From NCBI RefSeq assembly GCF_047731265.1, contig NZ_CP159835.1:124001-188000 (forward strand): DNA of 64,000 nucleotides, given 5' to 3'. This stretch comes from Patiriisocius sp047731265 (GTDB lineage Bacteria; Bacteroidota; Bacteroidia; Flavobacteriales; Flavobacteriaceae). Below are positions 52,686 to 61,449 of this stretch, one piece after another. The notes under the pieces are model-generated. The model saw nothing but the letters and a program-made list of their open reading frames with translations. It ran no database searches and had not been told where the DNA came from. Every line of letters begins with the position of its first letter. The first letter of the stretch is position 1. The translations under genes and the position numbers were made by a program.

Positions 52686-53653
52686 TACTCTTTATTTGGT
52701 TTTAAAAAACGTTCTCCTTTGCCTGTAAAAGCATACAGATACATCCCAAATTTCCATCTATTAAAAATACCCTTTTCTAAAGAGACAGCACCTACTATAT
52801 GCGTTTTGCTTTGCTTTAAAAGGCTAAAAATTTGGTTGCTCGTATGGATGTTTCTGGCGATGCTTGTGGTCCTAAAAAAATAATACATCTTGTTAAACAA
52901 TTCTCTTTTTGAAACGATTGTCAATACGTCTTGCTGAAATTTCAAGGCCTTATACCGCGCCTTAACATTGGATAATATTTTATCGGGTGCATCTAAAACA
53001 GCATTAGACATATTTTGCTCATGCCGCAATAACTGCATTAAGGCCGTATCAATTGTACCATAAGCAGTAGAAATTGCCAAGGCCCGAATATGAAAATCGT
53101 AATCTTGAGATTGTTGTAAATCTTCATCCCACCTTAAATTATGCTCTTGGATAAAGGATTTTTTCCATAGTGCTGCACCTGTAGTCCAAAATATAGAAAA
53201 CTGAACATAATCATTTAAAGGATCTTTGGAAGTAATAGCCTCCGCTCTAAGTCCAAAAGATTTCTGCTGTACGGCATCATAGCGTTCTGTTTGGCAAATG
53301 CTATAAAAATAATTTGACTCAGTTAATTGAGCCACTTGTTGCGCTAATTTTAAAGGGAGCATGAGATCATCACTATCAAACCAATTGATATAGGCCCCCT
53401 TGCTTTGTTCAAACCCAAAATTCCTGCAGGCATTCGCCCCTTTTTGACTAGTAGACGGACGCTCGTGCCATTGAAAGCGAGCGTCTTTTTTAATCCATTG
53501 CGCTACCACCTTTTTTGAAGTATCACCAGAGCCATCATCTACCACAAGACATTCCCAATTAGCATAGGTTTGCTTGTATATTGAGTCTAACACATCAGAG
53601 AGCATTTCTGCACGGTTAAAAGTTGGGATGATAATGGATATCAATGGATTCAT
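52685..53653 (-). CDS. GT2 glycosyltransferase
   Basis: A 322-residue GT-A enzyme: NPLISIIIPTFNRAEMLSDV, CLVVDDGSGDTSKKVV, KGANACRNFGFEQSKG, YINWFDSDDLMLPLK and LQQSQDYDFHIRAL. It is a paralogue of the genes at 48760 and 50819, with the same block order and length. It lies 17 bases downstream of a GT4 gene. Sugar unknown. Confidence 0.9.
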   Translation of the reverse strand: MNPLISIIIPTFNRAEMLSDVLDSIYKQTYANWECLVVDDGSGDTSKKVVAQWIKKDARFQWHERPSTSQKGANACRNFGFEQSKGAYINWFDSDDLMLPLKLAQQVAQLTESNYFYSICQTERYDAVQQKSFGLRAEAITSKDPLNDYVQFSIFWTTGAALWKKSFIQEHNLRWDEDLQQSQDYDFHIRALAISTAYGTIDTALMQLLRHEQNMSNAVLDAPDKILSNVKARYKALKFQQDVLTIVSKRELFNKMYYFFRTTSIARNIHTSNQIFSLLKQSKTHIVGAVSLEKGIFNRWKFGMYLYAFTGKGERFLKPNKE

Positions 53654-53670
53654 TTTAAAACAATTTGATT

Positions 53671-54795
53671 CTAAATACCCTTCACCGCAGCTAGTAAAGT
53701 TGCATCAAGATTATTTATGTGTCGCCCAATTGAATAATTCTCTGTGATATTAATTTTACCCAGAGCGCCTAATTTTTTAGCATCATCAATATTATCCAAT
53801 AAGGTTAACATATTTTTCGCCATCCCCTCAACATCGTGTTCTTGCGATAACAGACCTGTTTTTTTGTTAACGACAACATCCATAATTCCAGCATGGGTGG
53901 TAGAAATTACAGGAATACCAGACGCACTCGCTTCTAAAACTGCCAGCGGTGTACCTTCCATATCTCCATTTGCAGCTCTAATTGAATGCTGTACAAAAGC
54001 CAAAGATTCCTTAAGCAAACCTATGAATTCTTCTGGTTTTATGATGCCTAACAACTTAATATTGTCCTCCAAACCATAATGATTGATAAGGTTTTGGCAA
54101 CTATTTAATAATACGCCTTCTCCAGCTAACAATAATTTTGCGTTGGGATGTTTTTCAATGACTTCCTTGAAAGCTAATATGGTATAATAAGGTGCTTTCT
54201 TGTCTGTAAAGCGGCCTATTCCAATAAACTGTTTTTTACTAAATTGTGGTTCAACGTTCACAAACTCATTCCGAGGGCCATATACGTTATATACTAGTTT
54301 TTTTTTAGGACAACCAAGCTCCAATAACATGGATTCCATTTTTCTGGATACCGCAATTATCTTATTCGCGTAAACAAATACTTCGCTATAACTATTACAT
54401 TTTGCTATCACATCATACATACTAGCGTCATAGCCGTGAAAGTGAACTACCAATGGCAAGTTTATTTCTTTTATAAAGGGCAAAATATGATGTGCATGTG
54501 TTCCATATTCAGCCAAGACAACATCTATCTTATTATCTAACAATGATTTTACTATTGGATGGTCCTTAGGGTTGCTCTTAGGTTTAAAAAAGATAGAAGC
54601 CATCTTTCCAATCATCCTTTCCAACAATCCTTTGGAAGGTCTTTTCAATGGAGGAAAACCTTCTAACTTTATGTGAGCTCCTTTACCATAATAATAAAAC
54701 ACCTTTCCATTAAGATGTTCCTTATGTGCCTGAATAAAAGTTTCCGAATATGGATTCTGGCTCGGTGTGAATATGGCAATGTTCAATGGATCCAT
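53671..54795 (-). CDS. GT4-type glycosyltransferase
   Basis: A 374-residue GT-B enzyme with NIAIFTPSQNPYSETFIQAH near the start, VVHFHGYDASMYD, FIGIGRFTDKKAPYYTI and MEGTPLAVLEASASGIPVIS holding the donor-site glutamate. The SETFIQAH stretch is typical of colanic-acid WcaL/AmsK-type transferases that act on lipid-linked galactose-type acceptors. The ATG at 54795 overlaps the GT2 gene upstream by 13 bases. Donor unknown. Confidence 0.9.
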   Translation of the reverse strand: MDPLNIAIFTPSQNPYSETFIQAHKEHLNGKVFYYYGKGAHIKLEGFPPLKRPSKGLLERMIGKMASIFFKPKSNPKDHPIVKSLLDNKIDVVLAEYGTHAHHILPFIKEINLPLVVHFHGYDASMYDVIAKCNSYSEVFVYANKIIAVSRKMESMLLELGCPKKKLVYNVYGPRNEFVNVEPQFSKKQFIGIGRFTDKKAPYYTILAFKEVIEKHPNAKLLLAGEGVLLNSCQNLINHYGLEDNIKLLGIIKPEEFIGLLKESLAFVQHSIRAANGDMEGTPLAVLEASASGIPVISTTHAGIMDVVVNKKTGLLSQEHDVEGMAKNMLTLLDNIDDAKKLGALGKINITENYSIGRHINNLDATLLAAVKGI

Positions 54796-55721
54796 TTTTT
54801 AAATTTATATTTCAGATATTCGATTAGAAACATAGCTTTTTTGAAATAATTTTTATGAAATGTATAAAAATCGATCGAAACCAAATCAATTGTTTCGTGT
54901 AAAATAAACCAATTGAACCTTAATTCGGTATCCTTTACAATATTTTTTATATTAAGAGCTTTTTTTACATAGCCCCTTATTACTCTCTCTTCTTTAAGTC
55001 TTTTTTTTTGCGCCTCAATCGTTTTATGATTTCTGGTAATATTTTTATGGTTTCTGAAATAGTTAAGAGGAGTTTTAATAAAATAAATTTTTGATCTTAC
55101 ACAAAGTTTTATCCAAAACAACCAATCACCGCACATTCTCATGCCTAATATGTCCTTTGAAAAGGTGTCTGCATCCACTAAATCTCTTTTAAAAAGAACC
55201 GCACTTGCATTTGGAATAACATTTTTTACAAGTAAATACGCTTCAATAAATTTTATTCCGTTCATCAAGAAGTCCGCATCCCAAATATTTGGATAAAACT
55301 CCTTTGTATAATGTATTCTGTTTAATAAGCTTGTTCCACGCCCATCTACATCAATTGTTTGTGTGTAGTATATCCCTATCTCAGGAGCTAATTTTTCTAC
55401 TATTCTTTGAAGAAAATTAATATCACAAAAATCATCACTTTCTGCAATCCATATATATGCTCCTTTAGCAAGTTCTACTCCTTTTTCCCATTGTTTAAAA
55501 GGGCTTCCTGAATTTTCTTTATTAATAATAAAATGTGAAACTTTAGGATTGTTTTTATATTCACTAAGGATTTTAATACTATTATCTGTAGAGGCATCAT
55601 CCAAAAGTAGCACTTCGAAATTTTGATAGGTTTGATTAAATACAGATTCTAATCGTTCATTTAAAAACAACTCGTGATTGTAATTCGGAACAATGATGGA
55701 TATTTTAGGCTTTTTTTGCAA
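54783..55721 (-). CDS. GT2 glycosyltransferase
   Basis: A 312-residue GT-A enzyme: ISIIVPNYNHELFLNERLES, VLLLDDASTDNSIKIL, GSPFKQWEKGVELAKG and YIWIAESDDFCDINFL, then MRMCGDWLFWIKLC. This block set (FKQWEKG, IAESDD) marks a rhamnosyl/GlcNAc-transferase-like GT2 subgroup. It appears to start with TTG at 55721, three bases after the WbsX gene's stop. Sugar unknown. Confidence 0.88.
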   Translation of the reverse strand: MQKKPKISIIVPNYNHELFLNERLESVFNQTYQNFEVLLLDDASTDNSIKILSEYKNNPKVSHFIINKENSGSPFKQWEKGVELAKGAYIWIAESDDFCDINFLQRIVEKLAPEIGIYYTQTIDVDGRGTSLLNRIHYTKEFYPNIWDADFLMNGIKFIEAYLLVKNVIPNASAVLFKRDLVDADTFSKDILGMRMCGDWLFWIKLCVRSKIYFIKTPLNYFRNHKNITRNHKTIEAQKKRLKEERVIRGYVKKALNIKNIVKDTELRFNWFILHETIDLVSIDFYTFHKNYFKKAMFLIEYLKYKFKKWIH

Positions 55722-55724
55722 ATC

Positions 55725-56804
55725 TTAATTACTATTTAAAGCTTTTTTGGTTGCTTCTAAATAGGCATTCCCATATTTAATACATGGTTCGAGATGATTC
55801 CCTTCAGCCCATTCGTTCATAGCATTGATAAAAATAAAATTTTCTTCCTTAGAATAGGGCTCAAATGATTTTACCATAAATTCAAGCCAATCTTGATATA
55901 ACTCTGGACAACTACCTACCGCAATTATCCCTTTTTCTTTTTTTCTGGCTGTATTGTCCCAAGATGGAGTAACACACCTATATAGCTTATAGCTCGGAAT
56001 TAATCTTTCTTTACTAGCTTTTACCCCTTTACTAAAATCACGTAAATCCAATTTTTTTTGCTTTTTACCAGTTATTTTATCTAGAAAAGAAGCCTTAGCA
56101 TTACTCTCGTATTTATTTCTTATGACTGTATGGGGAGCAAATTCTACTGCCGCATCAAAACTAATACTTTTGGGATCAACTTGATTGTTAAAACTCTCTG
56201 TAACAGTTAGATATAAATCTTTATAGCCAAATTCTTTTTGAGCAATTTCACGCCATATATCAGTAGTTTTATTTATATCTGGAAATAAATCATGTCTATA
56301 TATCATAAAAACAGGGCAATTATTTACACGTATATAACGTGGGTCTGAAAAAACTTTTTCACATAACCAGCGCATATGTTCTTTATCGTCATCTAAACTA
56401 TACTCCTGCTTTATTAATATTTCATTTTCCAATCCATCCCAACGTCGCGTCCAATTTTCATTTGCCCAACATAACATAAAAGGCATATCCGGTTTTTGTA
56501 AACGCAACATTTCATCTATGGGATAGTCTAGAAGTCTTTTTCCATTAAACCAATAATGATAATAGCAAAAACCTTCTATACCATGCTCTTTTGCAATTGC
56601 TGCTTGTGCATTTCTTGCTTGTTCTAATCTCAAATCATAAAAGCCTAAATCCGTTGGTAAATGAGGCTGATAATGATCACTAAACAATGGCTGCGCCTTT
56701 GCAACATTCGTCCATTCTGTAAATCCCTTACCCCACCACGCGTCATTCTCAGGAATAGGGTGAAATTGAGGCAATACAAATGCGATCGTTCTAATTTTCG
56801 TCAT
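55725..56804 (-). CDS. wbsX: WbsX family protein (GH99-like)
   Basis: A 359-residue protein of the WbsX family found in O-antigen and capsule loci, related in fold to glycoside hydrolase family 99. Landmarks: IRTIAFVLPQFHPIPENDAW, WGKGFTEWTNVAKAQPLF, FCYYHYWFNGKRLL, PFMLCWANENWTRRWDG and INAMNEWAEGNHLEP with the catalytic-type acids. It has no signal peptide, so acts in the cytoplasm. The family is usually described as glycosyltransferase-like, but its reaction is not established; hydrolysis or transglycosylation of a lipid-linked oligomer is also possible. It abuts the methyltransferase upstream. Confidence 0.88.
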   Translation of the reverse strand: MTKIRTIAFVLPQFHPIPENDAWWGKGFTEWTNVAKAQPLFSDHYQPHLPTDLGFYDLRLEQARNAQAAIAKEHGIEGFCYYHYWFNGKRLLDYPIDEMLRLQKPDMPFMLCWANENWTRRWDGLENEILIKQEYSLDDDKEHMRWLCEKVFSDPRYIRVNNCPVFMIYRHDLFPDINKTTDIWREIAQKEFGYKDLYLTVTESFNNQVDPKSISFDAAVEFAPHTVIRNKYESNAKASFLDKITGKKQKKLDLRDFSKGVKASKERLIPSYKLYRCVTPSWDNTARKKEKGIIAVGSCPELYQDWLEFMVKSFEPYSKEENFIFINAMNEWAEGNHLEPCIKYGNAYLEATKKALNSN

Positions 56805-57584
56805 TTACTGCTTATTTTTAGCAACTATTATTTCTATATACTCTGCGCGTATTCCAAAAGACAAATCATCTTTATAAATGATCTCTGCTTTTGTGTCAGT
56901 ACAATTTTCGATGAAATTAACAATATCAAATCCCCGATGCATGGTCACTGGTGATCCCTTTTTATCCACGGGATTCCCGTGCCATTCTGGCTCGAAAAGA
57001 AAATTAGGCTCTCCATTTTTTCCTTTGGTTGCCCAAACCTGAGTGGGCTTGTGTTTATTAATAATAGGTACAGAAAAGATATGTGCTCCTCCTGGCTTTA
57101 ATGTTCTATGTATTTCTTTAAATGCTTTTTCTGGATCATAGATATGCTCCATAACATCAGAGGTAATTACGAGATCAAATACATTATCTCCAAAAGTTTG
57201 CTGTTCAAGATCCTCACACCTAATCCCTTGATGAAAGCTTCCTAATTCTATATTCAAGAAAAATTGGGTTGGGGTGTAGTGATTCGCTTGGTCTTTTAAT
57301 TTTACGCTATGACCTCTATCCCCTGGTGATGATTCGTGAATTTCTAATGCCCTCCAATTAGGATAATTTTCATCTATAATCTGCATTAATGCGCGCTCTC
57401 TAGGAATTGAATTACAATTAGAACAGCGTAAATTATCCCGAAGCCAACTTTTTTTCGCTATAAAAAACACTTCTTCATCACAACATGGGCAGGATCCTTT
57501 TTGTTTCATATAATAGACCTCCTGCTGATTTTCATACCATTGGATCGCTTTTTTAAACAAGTATTTTTTTAATTTTTTTATCAC
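56805..57584 (-). CDS. Zinc-ribbon SAM methyltransferase
   Basis: A 259-residue methyltransferase. Two CxxC pairs (Cys32/Cys35 and Cys54/Cys57) form an N-terminal zinc ribbon, followed by a class I methyltransferase domain with VITSDVMEHIYDPEKAF and TLKPGGAHIFSVPI. The SAM motif I is degenerate, as in several glycan-tailoring relatives. The start is a GTG at 57584 next to a lysine-rich stretch. It meets the WbsX gene exactly and is six bases from the sulfotransferase. It probably methylates a sugar hydroxyl or a chain end; substrate unproven. Confidence 0.82.
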   Translation of the reverse strand: MIKKLKKYLFKKAIQWYENQQEVYYMKQKGSCPCCDEEVFFIAKKSWLRDNLRCSNCNSIPRERALMQIIDENYPNWRALEIHESSPGDRGHSVKLKDQANHYTPTQFFLNIELGSFHQGIRCEDLEQQTFGDNVFDLVITSDVMEHIYDPEKAFKEIHRTLKPGGAHIFSVPIINKHKPTQVWATKGKNGEPNFLFEPEWHGNPVDKKGSPVTMHRGFDIVNFIENCTDTKAEIIYKDDLSFGIRAEYIEIIVAKNKQ

Positions 57585-57589
57585 TTTTT

Positions 57590-58270
57590 CTAAAGAAATT
57601 TTTTGATCAGATTAACACCAGTTCGCATATCTACAAAAGAATAATCAAATCTAACAATATCCTCACAGTATTTTATATCAATAAGATTTTTTCTAGAATT
57701 TGTATAAAATCGTGAATAATCTTTTTTTCTTAAACCTTTATTTTTAAAAACATCGAACTCTTTTTCGATCTTTAATTTAGTGATGATAGTTTTTATATCA
57801 TCAGAAAAATTCTCAAATCTTCCAATAAAGTCTGGAACATATAAACCCTCTTTATCAAAAAATGAAGACTGGGATAAAAGGTGATCACCCAAATAAGTGT
57901 TTTCAGAATTATCCCTCAGTATTTTTTTAAAATTACCTGTAGCATTGATAAAACTTTTAAAATTTCCATCAACTCCGGAAAAACCTTTCACCCATTTATA
58001 ATCAGAGTATGCTCTATCCCAAGGGTTTCGAACAAAAGTAAATTTAAAATAACTCCCCCATTGTTTTTCAGTCACTAAGCCTGTCTCAATTAGTTGTTTA
58101 CTAGTAGCATGCTGCATATGTAATTTCCTTTTAGGACAATAACCAAACAAACGCTCATAATCAGGATTTTTAAAATGAAAAGTAACTTCCGGAAAAAAGA
58201 ACGAGTTTATGCTTGTCCCAGCGGTTTTTGGGATATGAATAAAAATACATTTATGTTTGTGTGATATCAT
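57590..58270 (-). CDS. Sulfotransferase family protein
   Basis: A 226-residue PAPS-dependent sulfotransferase of the carbohydrate type (sulfotransferase family 2). The 5'-phosphosulfate loop is FIHIPKTAGTSINSFFF (residues 10-26) and the 3'-phosphate motif is FTFVRNPWDRAYSDYKW (about 75-91), both intact. No membrane helix is seen, so it would act on lipid-linked glycan in the cytoplasm. It starts at ATG 58270, one base from the tri-domain gene. A second, damaged sulfotransferase lies at 60419-61449. The target sugar is unknown. Confidence 0.88.
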   Translation of the reverse strand: MISHKHKCIFIHIPKTAGTSINSFFFPEVTFHFKNPDYERLFGYCPKRKLHMQHATSKQLIETGLVTEKQWGSYFKFTFVRNPWDRAYSDYKWVKGFSGVDGNFKSFINATGNFKKILRDNSENTYLGDHLLSQSSFFDKEGLYVPDFIGRFENFSDDIKTIITKLKIEKEFDVFKNKGLRKKDYSRFYTNSRKNLIDIKYCEDIVRFDYSFVDMRTGVNLIKKFL

Positions 58271-58271
58271 T

Positions 58272-60419
58272 TTAATAATTGAAAATTTTAGAAAGTAATG
58301 AACGTTTTTTTAACGTTGCTTCTACGTAACAAATATCTGTTCTAGAATCAATAATTTCTCTTTGAATTTTCATTTCATTTATCTCAAAACCTAAACGTAA
58401 CAAATCGATTTTAAATGAAGTAATTGTACCGTGAACTTCGACAGACTCAACCGGTTTGTCTTCAGAAAAATTCCAAATATTATCTGTTCCAGGAATCATA
58501 TCTATAGTCAATAGAAGTTTTCCTCCAACTTTTAATAAGCGCTTCGCATTTTTAAGAATCTTATTTCTAATCTGCCTAGGCATATGCTCTATTACTGAAA
58601 TAGAATAAATTGAGTCAAATTTTTGACTAAACTTAAATTGTGAAAAATCTAAATTATGTGATTCAATCGAAGCATTAAAATAGGAGTAATCTAAAAAGCC
58701 CCACTCATTCCACTCGTCCATTTTATCTACATCTCGAGTAGTTTTATGTAAATCTACAGTGGTCACTTTCATCCCCATATTTGTTAAACATAATGGCAAT
58801 GGGCAGACACCAGCACCAACATCTAATACTTTCTCACCTTTTTTACTTTCAAGTTTTTGAAGCAACCAAGAATATTCATAAACACGAGGAAAATGACTTG
58901 TATAAAAACCAAAGTTAGTTCTTGACACATCCACTAAATATTGTAGTAAATCGGGTCTTTCAACTAAACCAAAACCAATATTTAGTTTTTCTGAAAGTAT
59001 ATCACGGTTATGACTACTCGAATGTTTTGTGGCGCAGACCACGACAATATCTCTATATAACCCTACTACAGCAACTTCATTAAAAGTACCCGCCCCATTT
59101 ACTTCATCTAAAATAGAAGAATAGTAGTGAGTAATAGCAGATTCATACTGTGGGCTTGCTCCGTAAGCACCTATTAAAACTCTGTCCGTACTTTTAGTGA
59201 ACATTGCATTCAGAACAGCATCATAGTTCTTTTTATCACTTTGATGAATTAATACATCAAAACACATTATTAAATGTGCAGTATCTATGTCATCATCATA
59301 GATAATTTTGTTTAAAAAACTCCAGTCTGGTCTTTTTTCCTGGCAAATTTTCAACGCCTCTACAGAAACATCTAGACCCTTATAATCAGTAAATTTAAAA
59401 CCTTTCATTAATTCTAAATCACCGCACCCTACATCAATAATACTTTTTGTATTAAATGGATAAGTAACGTAAGTAACGAGCTGTTTTTTAAAGGCTAATA
59501 CCTCACCTCTTGATCCTACTCCACTTCCCAATTCTGGATTTAATGAGTATCGAAAATCCCAAAACATACTATTATTTAATTCTTTTCCTAGCGCAGATGA
59601 AACTACTTTATTGATAGCCTCTATGACCATATCAACCTTTGGTGAACCAATGTTTTTTAATTGCATATGCTCATTTAACAAGTGATGATAATGCAGAATA
59701 CTGGGAGTTATATTAGGAAGATCATCTAATGGTACATGAAGAGGGAAATTATATTTAATATCTAGTGACTCAAAAGATAGTTCAAGCGTATGCATTGCTA
59801 ATGAAAATCCTACTTGATCCGCATGTTTTGAGTGTTTTTCTGTAAAAAGAGTATCGTTATCTATACACCAAGTAGCATATTTTTTCCATTTTGCACTCAG
59901 ACTGCTTAAAACCTCTTTCGCTATAATATAAACACCACCGTTGCAGTTATAACGATCTGAAAGATCTATATCACGCTTAAAAACTGAAACTTTTTTCTTT
60001 TTTATTGTGCCAACATTTGCCTCTTTAAAAATAGTTTCGAGCACACTAAATGGGGGGCACGTATAATCCACAATTTTTGCAGATACTTGAGCCGATGGAA
60101 TAAGAGATGCTAAATCGTGTATAGCTATATCACAGTCCAAAAGAAATAAATAATCATACGTTATTTCTTTTACTTCAAATATTTCAAGTTGTGACAATTT
60201 ATTACAGTATTTATTTCTTGAATCATACTCTTTAACGTGAACTACGTTAATATCTGCATCATTTAACCACTTGTAAAAAGGATTGTCGTCTGCATCAATC
60301 ACCTGAACAAATATTTTCTTTGGCGCAACTTTGTTTGCCAACAAGGTTGTTACTAAAACAAATGCTTGCGCCCTAAATAGGGGCTTATTGTCAACCAGAC
60401 AAGAGTATATATTGTTCAT
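58272..60419 (-). CDS. Tri-domain fusion: GT-A transferase + two methyltransferases
   Basis: A 715-residue protein with three apparent enzymes in one chain. Residues 1 to about 260 are GT8-like: YDYLFLLDCDIAI with an Asp95-x-Asp97 metal motif, NCNGGVYIIAKEVL, and HADQVGFSLAM. Residues about 283-465 form a first class I methyltransferase (IIDVGCGDLELMKG, YKGLDVS, IMCFDVLIHQ). Residues about 480-715 form a second (VLDVGAGVCPLPLCLTNMGM, TTVDL, YSISVIEHMPR). Both have intact SAM motif I. It could add a sugar and then methylate it, for example to cap a chain. It overlaps the sulfotransferase gene upstream by one base. No membrane segment. Confidence 0.85.
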   Translation of the reverse strand: MNNIYSCLVDNKPLFRAQAFVLVTTLLANKVAPKKIFVQVIDADDNPFYKWLNDADINVVHVKEYDSRNKYCNKLSQLEIFEVKEITYDYLFLLDCDIAIHDLASLIPSAQVSAKIVDYTCPPFSVLETIFKEANVGTIKKKKVSVFKRDIDLSDRYNCNGGVYIIAKEVLSSLSAKWKKYATWCIDNDTLFTEKHSKHADQVGFSLAMHTLELSFESLDIKYNFPLHVPLDDLPNITPSILHYHHLLNEHMQLKNIGSPKVDMVIEAINKVVSSALGKELNNSMFWDFRYSLNPELGSGVGSRGEVLAFKKQLVTYVTYPFNTKSIIDVGCGDLELMKGFKFTDYKGLDVSVEALKICQEKRPDWSFLNKIIYDDDIDTAHLIMCFDVLIHQSDKKNYDAVLNAMFTKSTDRVLIGAYGASPQYESAITHYYSSILDEVNGAGTFNEVAVVGLYRDIVVVCATKHSSSHNRDILSEKLNIGFGLVERPDLLQYLVDVSRTNFGFYTSHFPRVYEYSWLLQKLESKKGEKVLDVGAGVCPLPLCLTNMGMKVTTVDLHKTTRDVDKMDEWNEWGFLDYSYFNASIESHNLDFSQFKFSQKFDSIYSISVIEHMPRQIRNKILKNAKRLLKVGGKLLLTIDMIPGTDNIWNFSEDKPVESVEVHGTITSFKIDLLRLGFEINEMKIQREIIDSRTDICYVEATLKKRSLLSKIFNY

Positions 60420-61449
60420 TATTTTTTCTTTTGAAAATAACTCCAGATATCTGTTGTAATTTTGATACAGTCATTGATAGTTATAGTATCCATTTCAGTT
60501 TCTGACATTTCTATATTTTTATTCATCCAAGTCATATCACCATTTAAAAAACATTTTGACAATTCTTCGTTATCCAATTTACACTCTTCCATTATTTTTT
60601 CTCTATCCTCTTTGTTCAATAATCGAGCTTTCTGTTTGTCATTTAATGAGGCCTCAATTAACTCTATCAATTTATAATTTTGAGACGCCACATCTTTAAT
60701 TATGTTGAGCGAATTAGCTTTACGCATAAACTCCAAAGCCTTAAAACTTAAACTTTGATTTTTATAAATACTAATTGATTCATTTTTTTTTGACTCTTGG
60801 ATTCCTATTAGACTTAAAAATTGAGCCACACTATTTTTTTGCTTGTCGTAAACTTCAACAATCATCGAATCTACTCCAAAAAACAAAACCCATTTTTTTA
60901 GAACAAAATTAAAATTGAATAGCTCTTTTTTCTCTCGATAAAAATTTTCGATGGTATCCGTGTAAAGAGTCCAAAAATCATGTGTCTTTACATGTTGATT
61001 GTATTGAGATTCAAGATATTCGTCTTGTCTTCGAACAATAGCAATAATTTTCACATTGTATTTTTTAGCACTAAAAACTTCCCTTAAGTATTTAGGCATT
61101 TCTTTACCAACAAATCGTTCTGTTGACATCAAAGAAAATGCTTCACTTGATAACAGTATATTTCTTTGTTTTGCCCTGTCTATTTCTTGTTTTAATTGGG
61201 CGTATAAGTCTCTTTTCTTTATATTCAAAGTATGATGAACATGTTTGGAATTTCATCTAACAAAGAAAACCCCAGATAATTCATTGCTTTACGATTCATT
61301 GATGGGTAATAAAAATCATTTTCTTCTAACCATTTAGTGTTTTTGGCAAAAAAATCTTGAATTGCAGAAGTCCCTGTTTTCATAAACCCTATATGGATAA
61401 AAACATTTTTCTTCTTCTTTTTCTTTTTCTTTAAGATATTTAATAACAT
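60419..61449 (-). pseudogene. Frameshifted sulfotransferase
   Basis: Two frames together make one sulfotransferase of about 340 residues. The upstream frame (61449-61225) has VFIHIGFMKTGTSAIQDFF, the phosphosulfate-binding loop, and runs to FSLLDEIPNMFIIL, stop. The downstream frame (to 60419) reads, just before its TTG start, KHVHHTLNIKKRDLYAQL, which continues the family sequence. Loss of one A in a run of A near 61240 explains the break. The N-terminus has an eight-lysine stretch. Either the gene is inactive or there is a sequencing error. It abuts wzt at 61450. Confidence 0.75.
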
